This document shows, piece after piece, positions 21,414 through 33,087 of a DNA stretch of 64,000 nucleotides. Numbering within the stretch: the stretch's first letter is position 1; every line of letters begins with the position of its first letter. The stretch covers positions 1 to 64,000 of the forward strand of contig NZ_JAUSFI010000072.1 of NCBI RefSeq assembly GCF_030651495.1. The letters are read 5' to 3'. This DNA comes from Undibacterium sp. (lineage in GTDB: Bacteria; Pseudomonadota; Gammaproteobacteria; Burkholderiales; Burkholderiaceae_D). Both the position numbers and the translations under genes were made by a program. The notes under the pieces were generated by a model. The model was not told the origin of the DNA and searched no databases. It was given only the letters and a program-made list of their open reading frames with translations.

Positions 21414-23066
21414 TCAGCTATTGGCAAGAACAATACAATTTTTTCCGCTATGCTTGGCACTATATAAAGCAGTATCAGCGGCATCAAATAATTCGTCTGC
21501 ATCGACAGTCGACCCCAAATCAGCGATACCAGCAGAAAAACTGACAGAAAACTCACCTTGATCCGAGTATTGTTGCAATTTTTTAAATGCAACTCTGATT
21601 TCATCAAGCACCTTGCGCGCTGTCACTGCGGTAATGCCGGGAAAAATCACCACGAATTCCTCTCCGCCATAACGACCGATGACATCACTTCTGCGCAGGC
21701 GCTGCCTGAGCAAACGTGACAAGGTACGCAATACCTGATCGCCAACGGGATGACCATACGTGTCATTCACGTTTTTAAAATTATCCAGATCGATCATCGC
21801 CAATGCCAGATCCGTACTCTTACGTCCGGCAATCGATATTTCAGCGACCAGTTCCTCCTTGATCGCCGTATGATTATAGAGTCCCGTCAAGCCATCACGC
21901 ATAATCAGTGCCCGCAGAGCACGGTAGCGCTCTGCACGAGTAGACAGGGCAGAGACTAAAAATTCTGGCGAAATAGGTTTTGTCAGAAAATCATCGGCCC
22001 CCGCCTTGACTGCATCGAGTTGCTTACCTAAGTCATTTTCACTAGAAAGAAAAACAATAGGTACATCAAGATAAGAGTTATCCTGACGTATCATTTTTGA
22101 TATCTCGACCCCGCTACACATGGGCATGTAGACGTCCATCAATAGCAATTCTGGACGAAAGTTTGCCATCACATTGAGTATTTGAGCCGGATTACTCAAC
22201 ACCTGCACGTTCATACCGGCATCACGCAACACGACAGCATAATATTCAGCCGTAGTAACATCGTCATCAATGATCAACACCCGATATCTCTTGGTCTGGG
22301 TGCGTGCGACTAAAGCATCGATTCTTTCGGTTAATGCGACGATATCAATGGGTTTAGTGAAGTAACCATCGCCGCCGGCACGCACTGCATGCAGACGGCT
22401 TTCAAAACTACTGGAATTGGAGATAAATATAATGCAACTATTCAAATGGCCAGATTGTCGAATTCGCTCAATTTCTTCTGCGCCGGCAAAACGTCCTTCA
22501 GGAAAGCCAAGATCAACCACCAGCACTTCAGGAGTTCTTGCATGAAGTGCATCAGATAAGTCTTTTAACTGATTAAACAACACAACTTCATAACCAAAAT
22601 GCTGTAGTTGCAGAGTAATTGCCTCGGTCAACAGCGGATCATCATCCATTAAGTAGATCAACCTAGATGAAGTGTCCTCTAAGGATACGCCATCAGCATT
22701 TTTTTCCTGTAACGGCTCGCCCTTATTGTCCATGACTGGCAAAGCCGTCGACAAATAAGCGCGTACATCTACTGCAAAACTAGTTAACTCAGAAGCTGAC
22801 CAGGTAACACCAGCAAGCAAAGGTTTTAACCGTAGTTCAAGACGACGAGACTGCACACCCAGTTCATCGAAACCGAAAGTGCCTGCGGATCCTGACATAT
22901 TGTGCAACAGGCGATGTAGCAGAGCCAATGTTTCAGTATTTTTTGGCTGAAGAATAAATTGATTTAAGGCATCTTCTATTTCAAGAAGTTTGGATGGCAG
23001 CTTTGCGGCAAACATCACTTCTAATGCGTGCAAGGCTTCCTGTAAGCTATCCGATTGATCGTTCAT
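21414..23066 (-). CDS. Hpt-REC-REC-GGDEF protein (diguanylate cyclase)
   Basis: Hpt-like LLHNMSGSAGTFGF; two receiver domains; GRYGGEEFVVIFPG; DGLTGLYNH. Confidence 0.9.
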   Translation of the reverse strand: MNDQSDSLQEALHALEVMFAAKLPSKLLEIEDALNQFILQPKNTETLALLHRLLHNMSGSAGTFGFDELGVQSRRLELRLKPLLAGVTWSASELTSFAVDVRAYLSTALPVMDNKGEPLQEKNADGVSLEDTSSRLIYLMDDDPLLTEAITLQLQHFGYEVVLFNQLKDLSDALHARTPEVLVVDLGFPEGRFAGAEEIERIRQSGHLNSCIIFISNSSSFESRLHAVRAGGDGYFTKPIDIVALTERIDALVARTQTKRYRVLIIDDDVTTAEYYAVVLRDAGMNVQVLSNPAQILNVMANFRPELLLMDVYMPMCSGVEISKMIRQDNSYLDVPIVFLSSENDLGKQLDAVKAGADDFLTKPISPEFLVSALSTRAERYRALRALIMRDGLTGLYNHTAIKEELVAEISIAGRKSTDLALAMIDLDNFKNVNDTYGHPVGDQVLRTLSRLLRQRLRRSDVIGRYGGEEFVVIFPGITAVTARKVLDEIRVAFKKLQQYSDQGEFSVSFSAGIADLGSTVDADELFDAADTALYSAKHSGKNCIVLANS

Positions 23067-23459
23067 TTAGCTTACCTTGTTCCATAAAGCGGTAACTTGA
23101 GCCGATAATTCCATAGGATCAAAAGGTTTGGCAATGACGCCAATTGCGCCCAGAGACGTATAAAAATCTAATTCAGCCGACTGCACCTTGGCTGTCATGA
23201 AGATGACAGGAGTTGATGCTGTAGCGGGTAATTTGCGCAATTCTGCCAACGTGGTCGGGCCGTCCATATTTGGCATCATGACATCGAGTAACAACAAATC
23301 GGGCATAAAGCCACTATTGGCAGCGGCAAGTGCTTCGACGCCAGAACTACAAGTTTTTAGACTGAGCCCACCAACAACTTCCAATGCTATTTGGGCCACA
23401 GCCTGAATGTCCAAATCATCTTCCACATACAGAATATTGGTAAGCGTTTTTTCAGACAT
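23067..23459 (-). CDS. CheY-like single-domain response regulator
   Basis: ILYVEDDLDIQAVAQIALE..LLLLDVMMPNMDGPTTL..VIFMTAKVQ; directly upstream of the Hpt-REC-REC-GGDEF gene. Confidence 0.9.
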   Translation of the reverse strand: MSEKTLTNILYVEDDLDIQAVAQIALEVVGGLSLKTCSSGVEALAAANSGFMPDLLLLDVMMPNMDGPTTLAELRKLPATASTPVIFMTAKVQSAELDFYTSLGAIGVIAKPFDPMELSAQVTALWNKVS

Positions 23460-23660
23460 AACTATCCTTTGGGTCAAAAAATTTGAACAATGTGCGGCGC
23501 ATAAATTTAGTTCTTTTTAGCACATTTTTAAATACTCTGCATTCTAAGAAAATAGAGTATTGCACACTGATAAAAAAATATAGTAACAAACAATCAAAAA
23601 TGCATCCACATCGATGCAAAAAGCTTGGGGTTTATAAGGGAATAACAGAGATTTTTTAGC

Positions 23661-23710
23661 GGCCGTAGCAGGATGCCATACCAGAAGCTCATTGCGCACC
23701 TGCTACGGCC
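23661..23710. repeat. Intergenic hairpin (12-bp perfect stem)
   Basis: GGCCGTAGCAGG (23661-23672) / CCTGCTACGGCC (23699-23710). Confidence 0.7.
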
Positions 23711-23742
23711 AGGTAAAAAAATTCATTTATACTGACCAGTCC

Positions 23743-26700
23743 TTACTTTAAGGAAAAATCGACTCTATTTGGCACGCCTTTATCCTTAATATCATCACTA
23801 TCTAGTTTCGGAGCAATCAGGAATAAACGTTGTTGACTAATACCCGCTTTCTGCTCCAGGTAATCACGCACTATATCGGCACGACTTTGTGCCAGCAAAC
23901 GCAGCGCTTCTGGTGTTACTACGGTATTACTCAATATCAAAGCCATCATTTCTTCCTGCGGCAAGGTTTTCGCGATACCGATCAGATTGCGTGGTTTGGC
24001 AAATTTTTCGGCTCGGTAAATTTCTTCCATATAGCCTTTACGATCAGCATCATCGATGGTCAGCGCTTCTGGCAGGATTTCAGGGTTTTTCTTTTGCAAG
24101 TCACGCAATTTAATACTTCTGATTTTTTTATCCAAGCTCTCTTTGCGTAAGCCTTCGGTATCCGATTTTGGGTCAATCCGGCCAGTGATATCCAACTTTA
24201 ATCCAGGTCGTTTATTGAGCGCGATTACCAGACTGTCTAGCTTACTGGTAGCATCCGATGTTAAAGCCGCCCGACCTGGGGCAAACTCGACATAGGCCAG
24301 CTCCGCTCCGCCGCCAAAAGCCGCACTCAACAATGAGAAAGGTGAAGTGATGGCCTTGGTAATCAGGTTGACAAATACTTTACCAATAATCCCGCCAACC
24401 GAAAACTGCGGGTCGGTCAGCGCGCCAGTGATCGGCAGGTTGATCGCAATCTGTCCATCGTTATCGCGCAATAAGGCCAGTGCCAGATTCACAGGTAATT
24501 TGGTTGCATCCGGACCATCAATTCTTTCTCCAAAACTGAGTTGATCCAACATAACCTGATTCTCGGCCCGCAGTTGCTGGTTTTCTACGTGATAGCTCAT
24601 TTGTACCGACAACTGCCCTTTCTCTATCGCATAACCGGCATATTTGGCTGAATACTGCGATAAGCGGGTTAATTGTATGCCATTCGCGCTACCTTTAATA
24701 TCGACAAAAATGGGCGAACTCAATGGATTGACGGTGCCAGAAATAAGCAGTGGCGCATCATTATCTATTTTCCCAGACAATTCCAACATTGCCGCCTCTG
24801 GCTTATCCGAAGAAATGGCACCAATGCTCCCACCGACTCCAGTCAAATTGGCTTTGTAATTGGGTCTGATAAAATTATCGGTAAAGTTAATATTGCCGCC
24901 GCGCAGCGTTGTTTGTGCAATTTGTATAGAGAATGGATTTGGATTCTCAGCGACGGCATTTGGCTTAGTCAGCGTCGCGACAGTAGTACTGTCAATGGCT
25001 GTTGCAGTAGTAGTAGTTTTTGTTGTGGCCGTCACCACATCTGCTGCAAGCGTCTGGTCGTGGACGAGAATATTTCGCAGATTTAATTTCCCTGCCTGAG
25101 ATAAAATCAGTTTTGCATAGAAATCATTCAAGGCCAGTTTGCGTAAAAAGACAAACTGCTTTGCTCCACCAACACTGGCATTAATTCCCTCCAGACTAAT
25201 CGCTTTCCACTCAAGAAAATCTTCAGTTTCTCCATTCTCGACAATCTGGAAATCATTCAGGCTTAACATTCCTTCATAACTGCTTACCGGCGGCTTCCCA
25301 TCAACATTGCTGATACTTAGTTTTCCTTTCGCATTGGCAGTACCGCGCACCAACCCTATATTCAAGAGATGCGAAAAATAGGGTGACAAGGACGCAACGG
25401 GTAAAAACTGCCCATCCAGATTGAGCGTAATTTTTTTAAATTGTGGTGTCGCATTGCCGCTGAATGTGAGTTTCCCTTTACGATTGATGGTCGATGCCCA
25501 CTTCATATTGACAGGCTGCGCCATATCGCTGCTGAGATTGTCCAGGCTAACACTGATCCCCTCGGCTTTCATGGTCACCGCCGGGCTCACTGCCTGGTCG
25601 GTAAACGAAATACTACTGCCATTCAAGACAAAATTTTGCAGACCAATGTTCCATTCTGGCTGGATCGTGGTTTGCGCTGCGCCACCGCTGGAGATAGACG
25701 AGGCTTTGACTGGCAAGAGTAGTTTTTGCAGGTTCAGCCTCGATTGGGCATCGCGCCGAAGATCGGCATTGAGTTCGATAACCTGTAGGTTAGCAGCAGT
25801 GACTGAACGATTTTCTGTGCTCATGCTCAACTTATCGAGAATCAGTGATTTGATCGCTAGTCCGCCTTCGTTTTTGGCTTTTGGCGTGATGCTGAAATCG
25901 TCAAGCGCGATGGCTGCCTCATCCAGTTTCAATTGTCCCTGACGCACGCTGACGTGAGATTTTAGCGCGACGCGTCCACTCAGCGTCGCTGCCAGAAAGC
26001 GATTCAAGTACCCTTGATATGCCTGCAGTTGCAGCGCATCACAGGCCAGGTTTCCTGTGACATCGCCATTTGCAGGAGAAAACTCACCGTCAAACTGCAA
26101 GGTTTGATTTTGTTCAGCTTTTGCATGCAGTGTAAAAGAAGCTCGCTTACTAGTGGCAGCGGTAGAAAATTGTTTAATGCTTAGCTTGATATCGCTTAAC
26201 TGCGTCGTTTGAGTCGGCGTGGCATGCAGCGCATCGGTAAAGTGGACGACGCCTTGTTGCAGTAGCAAGGTATCGAAAGAGATGGCTGGCGCTGGCCCTT
26301 TATCTGTCGGTTTTACTTCTGCTGGCGGTTGACTATTTACCTGCTGACGGCTTGCACTCGTCAGGCGACTCCAGTTCATCTGGCCTTTTTCATCGATGCC
26401 AAGCCAAACTTCAGGCGCATCAATTTTCAGGGCGTCAATACTAGCGGCGCTGTTGAACAGATTAAGTTGTTTGATATGCGCTTGCATGCTACGTACCCGC
26501 AGCAAAGGCTGAGCCGTTTTATCCAGCAGTGACAAGACATCGAGTTTTACATCTCCGGATAGCAAGAATTCGGACTGGTGACTTTTACGACTAAAAACCA
26601 AATCTAGCTTGGTCGTTAGTTTGGCGCTCTCCACTTGCACGGGCAATGGCACAGGCAGATAGGCAATATAACTGGCTAGATCGAGCTGATCAATATCGAT

Positions 26701-27396
26701 CGCCAGCGCCGTATCGAGGCTATCGATGAAAGGCTTGCTGCGTCCCTTTAGCGAAAAGGGCCTGCCGTTGAGCTTGGCCGAAAACTGTGGCAGAACAAAA
26801 CTGTTGACGGAAGTGGGGAAATTCGAGACGAATGGCAACCCTAAAGACAAGGCGTCGACCTGAAACTGCTTGCCGGATACTTGATCGTCAAATTGTATCG
26901 AGCCGCTTTGTACTTGCACATTGGCAAGCGAAAACAGGAAAGGAGCCGCGCTTTTTGGCATTGCGACAACACGATCCACTATATCGGAAAAATTATAGCG
27001 ACCGTAGCCGTTCACCGAAGTGCGAACCAGGTGCAACACCGGTTGCTCCAGCTGGATTTCATCCATTACCAGGGCAGCATGCCACAGAGACGTTAGCGAA
27101 AGATTGAGTACTGCAGATTTCAGCGACAACGCAGGCGTTTTTTGGTCCGGCTCAAATAATGTAACGCCACTGGCCTTCAGATTCAGTGTCAGCGGAGAAA
27201 AGCTGATTTCTGTTATCTCCAGCTTACGTCCCAGCTGTTGCTGCACCTGTTCTGTCGCCAGCCGTTTGACGTATGAGGGCAAGATCAGCCAACTCATCAG
27301 TATCAAAAACAGGGTTATTAACAGAAGTCCGAGAGCAAATTTTCTTGTTCGTCCTTGCCAGGATTGTTGCCATTGCGTTAAACCAAATCGGGACAC
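23743..27396 (-). CDS. Large AsmA-like / DUF748 family protein, N-terminal TM anchor
   Basis: 1217 aa; LGRKLEITEISFSPLTLNLKASGVTLFEPD; repetitive beta-rich body; C-terminal region resembling DUF748 proteins. Confidence 0.8.
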   Translation of the reverse strand: MSRFGLTQWQQSWQGRTRKFALGLLLITLFLILMSWLILPSYVKRLATEQVQQQLGRKLEITEISFSPLTLNLKASGVTLFEPDQKTPALSLKSAVLNLSLTSLWHAALVMDEIQLEQPVLHLVRTSVNGYGRYNFSDIVDRVVAMPKSAAPFLFSLANVQVQSGSIQFDDQVSGKQFQVDALSLGLPFVSNFPTSVNSFVLPQFSAKLNGRPFSLKGRSKPFIDSLDTALAIDIDQLDLASYIAYLPVPLPVQVESAKLTTKLDLVFSRKSHQSEFLLSGDVKLDVLSLLDKTAQPLLRVRSMQAHIKQLNLFNSAASIDALKIDAPEVWLGIDEKGQMNWSRLTSASRQQVNSQPPAEVKPTDKGPAPAISFDTLLLQQGVVHFTDALHATPTQTTQLSDIKLSIKQFSTAATSKRASFTLHAKAEQNQTLQFDGEFSPANGDVTGNLACDALQLQAYQGYLNRFLAATLSGRVALKSHVSVRQGQLKLDEAAIALDDFSITPKAKNEGGLAIKSLILDKLSMSTENRSVTAANLQVIELNADLRRDAQSRLNLQKLLLPVKASSISSGGAAQTTIQPEWNIGLQNFVLNGSSISFTDQAVSPAVTMKAEGISVSLDNLSSDMAQPVNMKWASTINRKGKLTFSGNATPQFKKITLNLDGQFLPVASLSPYFSHLLNIGLVRGTANAKGKLSISNVDGKPPVSSYEGMLSLNDFQIVENGETEDFLEWKAISLEGINASVGGAKQFVFLRKLALNDFYAKLILSQAGKLNLRNILVHDQTLAADVVTATTKTTTTATAIDSTTVATLTKPNAVAENPNPFSIQIAQTTLRGGNINFTDNFIRPNYKANLTGVGGSIGAISSDKPEAAMLELSGKIDNDAPLLISGTVNPLSSPIFVDIKGSANGIQLTRLSQYSAKYAGYAIEKGQLSVQMSYHVENQQLRAENQVMLDQLSFGERIDGPDATKLPVNLALALLRDNDGQIAINLPITGALTDPQFSVGGIIGKVFVNLITKAITSPFSLLSAAFGGGAELAYVEFAPGRAALTSDATSKLDSLVIALNKRPGLKLDITGRIDPKSDTEGLRKESLDKKIRSIKLRDLQKKNPEILPEALTIDDADRKGYMEEIYRAEKFAKPRNLIGIAKTLPQEEMMALILSNTVVTPEALRLLAQSRADIVRDYLEQKAGISQQRLFLIAPKLDSDDIKDKGVPNRVDFSLK

Positions 27397-27525
27397 AGCA
27401 TTTCCTTTATCCAGCTAAACCGACAGTTTAACCAAGCATGCGGGATGCTGCCATTCATTTCCACTTAATTGAACTCAGATGTAGGAACTCATTGTCAAAG
27501 ATTGTCAAACTTTACGGCCCAACAA

Positions 27526-28743
27526 TTAGCAACTGGCTCTCGATGATCCGGAAAAGACGGTAGCAACACAGGGATTGCCGCCGATAGCATAGGCCAAATC
27601 GCCAGGCCGGTCGATCGCCCACAAAGCAAAATCAGCCGCTTTACCGAGTTCCAAAGTACCGATCTGACGCTGGCACCCCAAAGCTTGCGCGGCATGCCGC
27701 GTTACCCCTTGCAATGCCTCCAGCGGTGTCAGGCGAAACAAGGTGCACGCCATATTCATCGCCAGCAATAATGAAGTCATGGGTGAAGTGCCGGGATTAC
27801 AGTCGGTCGCGATGGCGATTGGCACATTTGCTTCGCGCAAGGCAGCAATCGGCGGCAATTGGGTTTCACGCAAAAAATAATAGGCGCCGGGTAGCAATAC
27901 GGCCACCGTGTTGTGCGCTTGCATGGCCGCGATCCCTGCCGGCGACAGATATTCCAAATGATCGGCGGACAAACCCTGATAGCGCGCTGTCAGTGCAGCA
28001 CCGCCCTGGTCCGACAGCTGTTCTGCATGGAGCTTGACGGGCAAACCGTGCTGCCGTGCCGCCTGAAAAACGCGCTCGGTTTGCGCCGGAGAAAAGCCGA
28101 TATTCTCACAAAATGCATCGACCGCGTCGACCAGCCCCTCGGCTACCAAGGCTGGTAGCATGTGGTCACATACGTCGGTCAGATAGGCATCGGCGTGTCC
28201 CGCGTATTCTGGCGGCAAGGCATGCGCACCGAGAAAAGTCGTTTTGATACGCACCGGAAAATCACGCCCCAACTGGCGCGCTACCCGCAGCATTTTGGCT
28301 TCGGTTGCCAGATCCAGGCCATAGCCGGATTTGATTTCCAGGGTAGTCACGCCCTCACGCAGCAGATGGTGTACACGCGGCAAACTCGCCTGCATCAATG
28401 CATCCGCGCTCGCGGCGCGGGTAGCGCGCACGGTGGATAAAATACCGCCGCCCTGGCGTGCGATTTCTTCATAAGAGGCACCATTGAGGCGGGCTTCGAA
28501 TTCATCGCTGCGGTTGCCTGCATACACGATATGGCTATGGCAATCGATCAACCCGGGGGTGATCCAGCAGCCTTTGCCATCGTGCTGCTTCACTGCCGCA
28601 TAGTCAGCAGGCAATGCAGCGCGCACACCCAGCCAGGCAATTTTGCCATCTTGAACGGCGATAGCGGCGTCACGGATTTCACCATAGCCATCATGCATGG
28701 TCGCCAGATGCACATTGAGCCAGAGGCTATCCCATTGCTGCAT
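27526..28743 (-). CDS. hutI: Imidazolonepropionase
   Basis: [38 protein letters not shown]; hut operon context. Confidence 0.96.
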   Translation of the reverse strand: MQQWDSLWLNVHLATMHDGYGEIRDAAIAVQDGKIAWLGVRAALPADYAAVKQHDGKGCWITPGLIDCHSHIVYAGNRSDEFEARLNGASYEEIARQGGGILSTVRATRAASADALMQASLPRVHHLLREGVTTLEIKSGYGLDLATEAKMLRVARQLGRDFPVRIKTTFLGAHALPPEYAGHADAYLTDVCDHMLPALVAEGLVDAVDAFCENIGFSPAQTERVFQAARQHGLPVKLHAEQLSDQGGAALTARYQGLSADHLEYLSPAGIAAMQAHNTVAVLLPGAYYFLRETQLPPIAALREANVPIAIATDCNPGTSPMTSLLLAMNMACTLFRLTPLEALQGVTRHAAQALGCQRQIGTLELGKAADFALWAIDRPGDLAYAIGGNPCVATVFSGSSRASC

Positions 28744-29353
28744 AGTTGCCTTCGCCCTGATTCAAGAAACTGATGCGCATCAGGTACAAAACCGCGCTCT
28801 CTTCTGCATTGATATGCAGCTCGATACCGGCATGCTCATGCTCTTCTTCAAACAAGATCAGATCACCTGCCTGCAGGCTATCGCCGGACCCGAGACTGGC
28901 GTTACCTTGCGCGCAATATAACAACACCTGCTGCGCATCGGTGGCGACGACATGATGCTCGCCAGCCAGCAGTCTTTGCATAAAGTGCTGACACACGTCG
29001 CGTCGCGTCATCAAGTTCAGGTCCAGCACCGCTCCACCGCACGGCTCTGCATGGATGGCGGTTTCTCCGGCAAAGCGATACGGCATACTGGATGGATCGA
29101 GCGTGACACTGAAAGCGCTACTGAGCTCGCTGTCGCTATGCAAGATCAAACCATCGCCGGACAAAATCGCCAGACTGCGGTCGATGCGTGCAAAATGCGA
29201 AAATGGCCCGGCAGTACTCACTTGTGCCGTGCTCAGGCGCCAGAAAAAATTCTCCAGGCTTGCCCCTTCCGGAAAAATCGCCAGCTCAGTGGTGCTGCCA
29301 CCGCCGTTTTTCCAGGGCATGGTTTGATAGTCTTGCCTGCTCCATTTACGCAT
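28727..29353 (-). CDS. hutD: HutD family protein
   Basis: [41 protein letters not shown]; overlaps hutI. Confidence 0.92.
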   Translation of the reverse strand: MRKWSRQDYQTMPWKNGGGSTTELAIFPEGASLENFFWRLSTAQVSTAGPFSHFARIDRSLAILSGDGLILHSDSELSSAFSVTLDPSSMPYRFAGETAIHAEPCGGAVLDLNLMTRRDVCQHFMQRLLAGEHHVVATDAQQVLLYCAQGNASLGSGDSLQAGDLILFEEEHEHAGIELHINAEESAVLYLMRISFLNQGEGNYAAMG

Positions 29354-29379
29354 AGTGTGGACTCAGATTATTTTTTAGC

Positions 29380-30921
29380 TTATTTGAGATACAGATGTTG
29401 ATACAGGTGTTGACATTGTGCGCTCAAAGTCCCTTGCAAGACCATCTCTTTTGCGGCGGCGATATCCGGTGCAAAAAACCGGTCTTTATCGTAGAACGCC
29501 ACTTGAGCGCGCAAGGCCTGATGGACCGTTGTCAGGCTGGCAGAGGTGTGCAACGGCTGATGAAAATCCACCCCCTGCGCCGCGGCCAGTAATTCTATGC
29601 CGATGATGGTGGCAGTATTGTGCGCCATCTCGTGCAGGCGACGGCCGGCGAAGGTCGCCATACTGACGTGATCTTCCTGATTGGCCGAAGTCGGAATGGT
29701 ATCGACACTGGCAGGATGGGCATGCGATTTATTTTCCGATGCCAGGGCCGCGGCCGTGACATGGGCAATCATGAAGCCCGAATTGAGACCGGAGGCCGGC
29801 ACCAAAAATGGCGGCAAGCCAGAGATAGAAGCATCAATCAGCAAGGCGATACGGCGCTCGGAAATCGAACCGATCTCGGCAATCGCCAGCGCCAGGGTAT
29901 CGGCGGCAAAGGCGACTGGCTCAGCATGGAAGTTACCGCCGGAAAGCACTTCGCCGGTATCGACAAATACCAGCGGATTATCCGTCACCGCATTGGCTTC
30001 AATCAATAAGGTACGCGCCGCGTTGTTGATGATATCGAGGCAGGCGCCCATGACTTGCGGCTGGCAACGCAGGCAATACGGGTCTTGCACGCGCTCGTCA
30101 TTCTCCAGATGCGAGCGGCGGATTTCGCTGCCTTGCAACAGTTCACGATAGATGCCCGCCGTGGCGATTTGGCCAGGTTGGCCACGTACCGCGTGAATAC
30201 GCGGATCAAAAGGCGCATCACTGCCCTTGGCGGCATCGACTGACATGGCGCCAGTGATAGTGGCAGCCTCAAGTAAGCGCTCAGCCAAAAACAAACCGTT
30301 TAGCGTCAAAGCAGTCGAGACCTGGGTGCCATTGATCAGCGCCAGGCCCTCTTTTGCTGCCAGTACCACCGGTGTAATACCGACTGCCTGCAAGGCGGCT
30401 TTGGCATCGACCAGCTTGCCATCGACCCTGACTTCACCCTCGCCCATCAAGGCCAGCGTCATATGCGACAAAGGCGCCAGATCGCCCGATGCGCCGACCG
30501 ACCCTTTGACCGGAATCGCCGGCATAATGCCGGCGTTGTACAGCGCGATCATGCTGTCGATCACCGAAGCGCGGATACCGGAAAAACCCCGCGCCAGGCT
30601 GCCTATCTTCATCGCCAGGATCAGCCGCACGACTTCGTCAGCAATCAAGTCACCCGAACCGACCGAGTGCGACAGGATCAAATTGCGCTGCAACAGTTCT
30701 AATTGCTCATCGGGAATGCGCGTCTTGGCCAGTTTGCCAAAGCCGGTATTGATGCCATACGCCGCATCACCTTTGGCAACGATCTTATGGATGGTAGCGG
30801 CGGCTTCGTTGATGGCGGCATAGGCGCTGTCGGCCAATGCCAGTGGCACAGGCTGCCGCCAGATCGCGCGCAAGTCCGATAAGCGGAACTGGCCCGGTTG
30901 TATCACTAAGGTCGTTGTCAT
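29380..30921 (-). CDS. hutH: Histidine ammonia-lyase
   Basis: [23 protein letters not shown] (MIO-forming ASG); start chosen at [10 protein letters not shown]. Confidence 0.96.
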   Translation of the reverse strand: MTTTLVIQPGQFRLSDLRAIWRQPVPLALADSAYAAINEAAATIHKIVAKGDAAYGINTGFGKLAKTRIPDEQLELLQRNLILSHSVGSGDLIADEVVRLILAMKIGSLARGFSGIRASVIDSMIALYNAGIMPAIPVKGSVGASGDLAPLSHMTLALMGEGEVRVDGKLVDAKAALQAVGITPVVLAAKEGLALINGTQVSTALTLNGLFLAERLLEAATITGAMSVDAAKGSDAPFDPRIHAVRGQPGQIATAGIYRELLQGSEIRRSHLENDERVQDPYCLRCQPQVMGACLDIINNAARTLLIEANAVTDNPLVFVDTGEVLSGGNFHAEPVAFAADTLALAIAEIGSISERRIALLIDASISGLPPFLVPASGLNSGFMIAHVTAAALASENKSHAHPASVDTIPTSANQEDHVSMATFAGRRLHEMAHNTATIIGIELLAAAQGVDFHQPLHTSASLTTVHQALRAQVAFYDKDRFFAPDIAAAKEMVLQGTLSAQCQHLYQHLYLK

Positions 30922-30950
30922 GGTGGTTTCCTTCAATTTTAAAATGCCTG

Positions 30951-31010
30951 GCGCACTGTTCATGCGGGTTTCAAGCCATTTATGCGCCAGAAGGCGCATG
31001 GATATTGCGC
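30951..31010. repeat. Dispersed palindromic intergenic repeat, copy 3 (between hutU and hutH)
   Basis: GCGCACTGTTCATGCG / CGCATGGATATTGCGC; the mismatches include two G-U compatible positions. Confidence 0.75.
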
Positions 31011-31029
31011 ATTGCCTTTTGAGAACACT

Positions 31030-32721
31030 TTACTTCATCATCGGCAAATTCAAATGATTCCGTTTGGCACAAGCCACCGCGCTCTCGTAACCTGCATCGG
31101 CATGGCGCATCACGCCAGAGCCACTATCATTGACCAGCACCCGCGCTAAACGTTTAGCCGCGGCATCGCTGCCATCGGCCACAATCACCATCCCGGAATG
31201 TTGCGAGTAGCCCATGCCGACGCCGCCGCCATGATGCAAGGATACCCAACTGGCGCCGCCGGCAGTGTTCAGCAAAGCGTTCAGCAAAGGCCAGTCGGAT
31301 ACCGCATCGGTGCCATCGAGCATGCCTTCGGTTTCACGATTCGGGCTGGCCACGGAACCGGTATCGAGGTGATCGCGACCAATCACGATCGGCGCTTTCA
31401 GCTCGCCGCTCCTGACCATCTCGTTAAACGCCAGACCGGCCAGATGACGTTCGCCCAAACCTAACCAGCAAATGCGGGCCGGCAAACCCTGGAAGGCGAT
31501 GCGCTCTTTCGCCATATCCAGCCAATTGTGTACGGCTTTGTTTTCAGGGAAAAGTTCCTTAATCTTGGCATCGGTTTTATAGATATCTTCCGGGTCACCA
31601 GACAGCGCCACCCAGCGAAATGGCCCTTTGCCATCGCAAAACAAGGGGCGGATATACGCCGGGACAAAGCCAGGGAAGGTAAACGCATTTTTGATACCCG
31701 TATCAAATGCCACCTGACGGATGTTATTGCCATAATCGACCGTGGCAATGCCCATCGCATGAAAAGCGAGCATGGCTTGCACATGCACGGCGCAGGAGTG
31801 CGCTGCATCGGCAGTCAGTTTGGCGTGTTGCGTCTGGTCATGTTGTGCCGCTTTCCATTCTGCCACGCTCCAGCCTATCGGCAGATAGCCGTTGATCAGG
31901 TCATGTGCCGAAGTCTGGTCGGTCACCAGATCGGGCTTGATGCTACCCGCGTTGGCACGTTTGACCAACTCAGGCAAGATCTCTGCCGCATTGCCCAGCA
32001 AGGCGATCGACACCGCCTCTTTGCGTTCGCAATGGTATTGCACCAGCGCCAGCGCATCGTCAATATCCTTGGCTTGCTTGTCGACATAACGCGTGCGCAG
32101 GCGAAAATCGATACTGCTTTGCTGGCATTCTATCGTCAAAGAAACTGCCCCTGCCAGCGTGGCGGCTAAAGGCTGTGCCCCGCCCATGCCACCCAGGCCT
32201 GCGGTCAAAATCCAGCGCCCGCCCCAGTCACCGTTGAAATGTTGTTTGCCCGCTTCGACAAAGGTTTCATAAGTGCCCTGCACGATGCCCTGGCTACCGA
32301 TGTAGATCCAGCTGCCGGCAGTCATCTGGCCATACATGAACAGGCCCTTACGGTCCAGTTCATTAAAATGTTCCCAATTGGCCCATTTCGGTACCAGGTT
32401 GGAATTGGCGATCAGCACGCGCGGTGCATCTTCGTGGGTTTTAAAGATGCCGACAGGCTTGCCGGATTGAATCAGCAGGGTTTCGTCTTCGCCCAAGTCC
32501 TTGAGGCTGGCGAGTATCTGATCAAAACATGCCCAGTTGCGTGCGGCGCGACCGATGCCGCCGTACACCACCAGATGCTTTGGGTTCTCGGCCACTTCCG
32601 GATCGAGATTATTCTGGATCATGCGGTAAGCGGCTTCGGCCACCCAGGTCTTGCAGACTTTTTCAGCACCGCGTGGAGCCCGGATTTCGCGGCTTGCGTC
32701 CCAGCGTGGATCATTGTTCAT
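31030..32721 (-). CDS. hutU: Urocanate hydratase
   Basis: [55 protein letters not shown]. Confidence 0.96.
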   Translation of the reverse strand: MNNDPRWDASREIRAPRGAEKVCKTWVAEAAYRMIQNNLDPEVAENPKHLVVYGGIGRAARNWACFDQILASLKDLGEDETLLIQSGKPVGIFKTHEDAPRVLIANSNLVPKWANWEHFNELDRKGLFMYGQMTAGSWIYIGSQGIVQGTYETFVEAGKQHFNGDWGGRWILTAGLGGMGGAQPLAATLAGAVSLTIECQQSSIDFRLRTRYVDKQAKDIDDALALVQYHCERKEAVSIALLGNAAEILPELVKRANAGSIKPDLVTDQTSAHDLINGYLPIGWSVAEWKAAQHDQTQHAKLTADAAHSCAVHVQAMLAFHAMGIATVDYGNNIRQVAFDTGIKNAFTFPGFVPAYIRPLFCDGKGPFRWVALSGDPEDIYKTDAKIKELFPENKAVHNWLDMAKERIAFQGLPARICWLGLGERHLAGLAFNEMVRSGELKAPIVIGRDHLDTGSVASPNRETEGMLDGTDAVSDWPLLNALLNTAGGASWVSLHHGGGVGMGYSQHSGMVIVADGSDAAAKRLARVLVNDSGSGVMRHADAGYESAVACAKRNHLNLPMMK

Positions 32722-32807
32722 TGACTGCTCCTACAAGTTGAATGAATACCCGTTGATTGAATAAAAACCAGGCCAGTGCCGGTCGGATCATCGATGAAAA
32801 GGAGTTT

Positions 32808-32825
32808 AAGTTGTATATACAACTT
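32808..32825. promoter_or_regulatory. Putative HutC operator upstream of hutU
   Basis: Perfect 18-bp palindrome AAGTTGTATATACAACTT; resembles the HutC-type TTGTAtnTACAA operator; hutC is encoded nearby. Confidence 0.7.
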
Positions 32826-33087
32826 TAGCAAGCGGATTTTTTCAAGCTTCATCAAATGATGGGCTTAGAAAAATGTAGACACATTATTCACTGCAAACTC
32901 GAACCGGCTCAATACTTGCCCTAGGGGAAAATATGGCGGAGTTAATATTTCTCAAAAGAAACTACCACTTGATCCAAATCAAGAATAAAATATTGCCGAC
33001 TTCTATTTTTCATTCTCGATTGAAATCTTCAATTTAATGCATTCCCCTGCATCATATCTATTAGCAAGCAATTGAAAAGGCAGCAGT

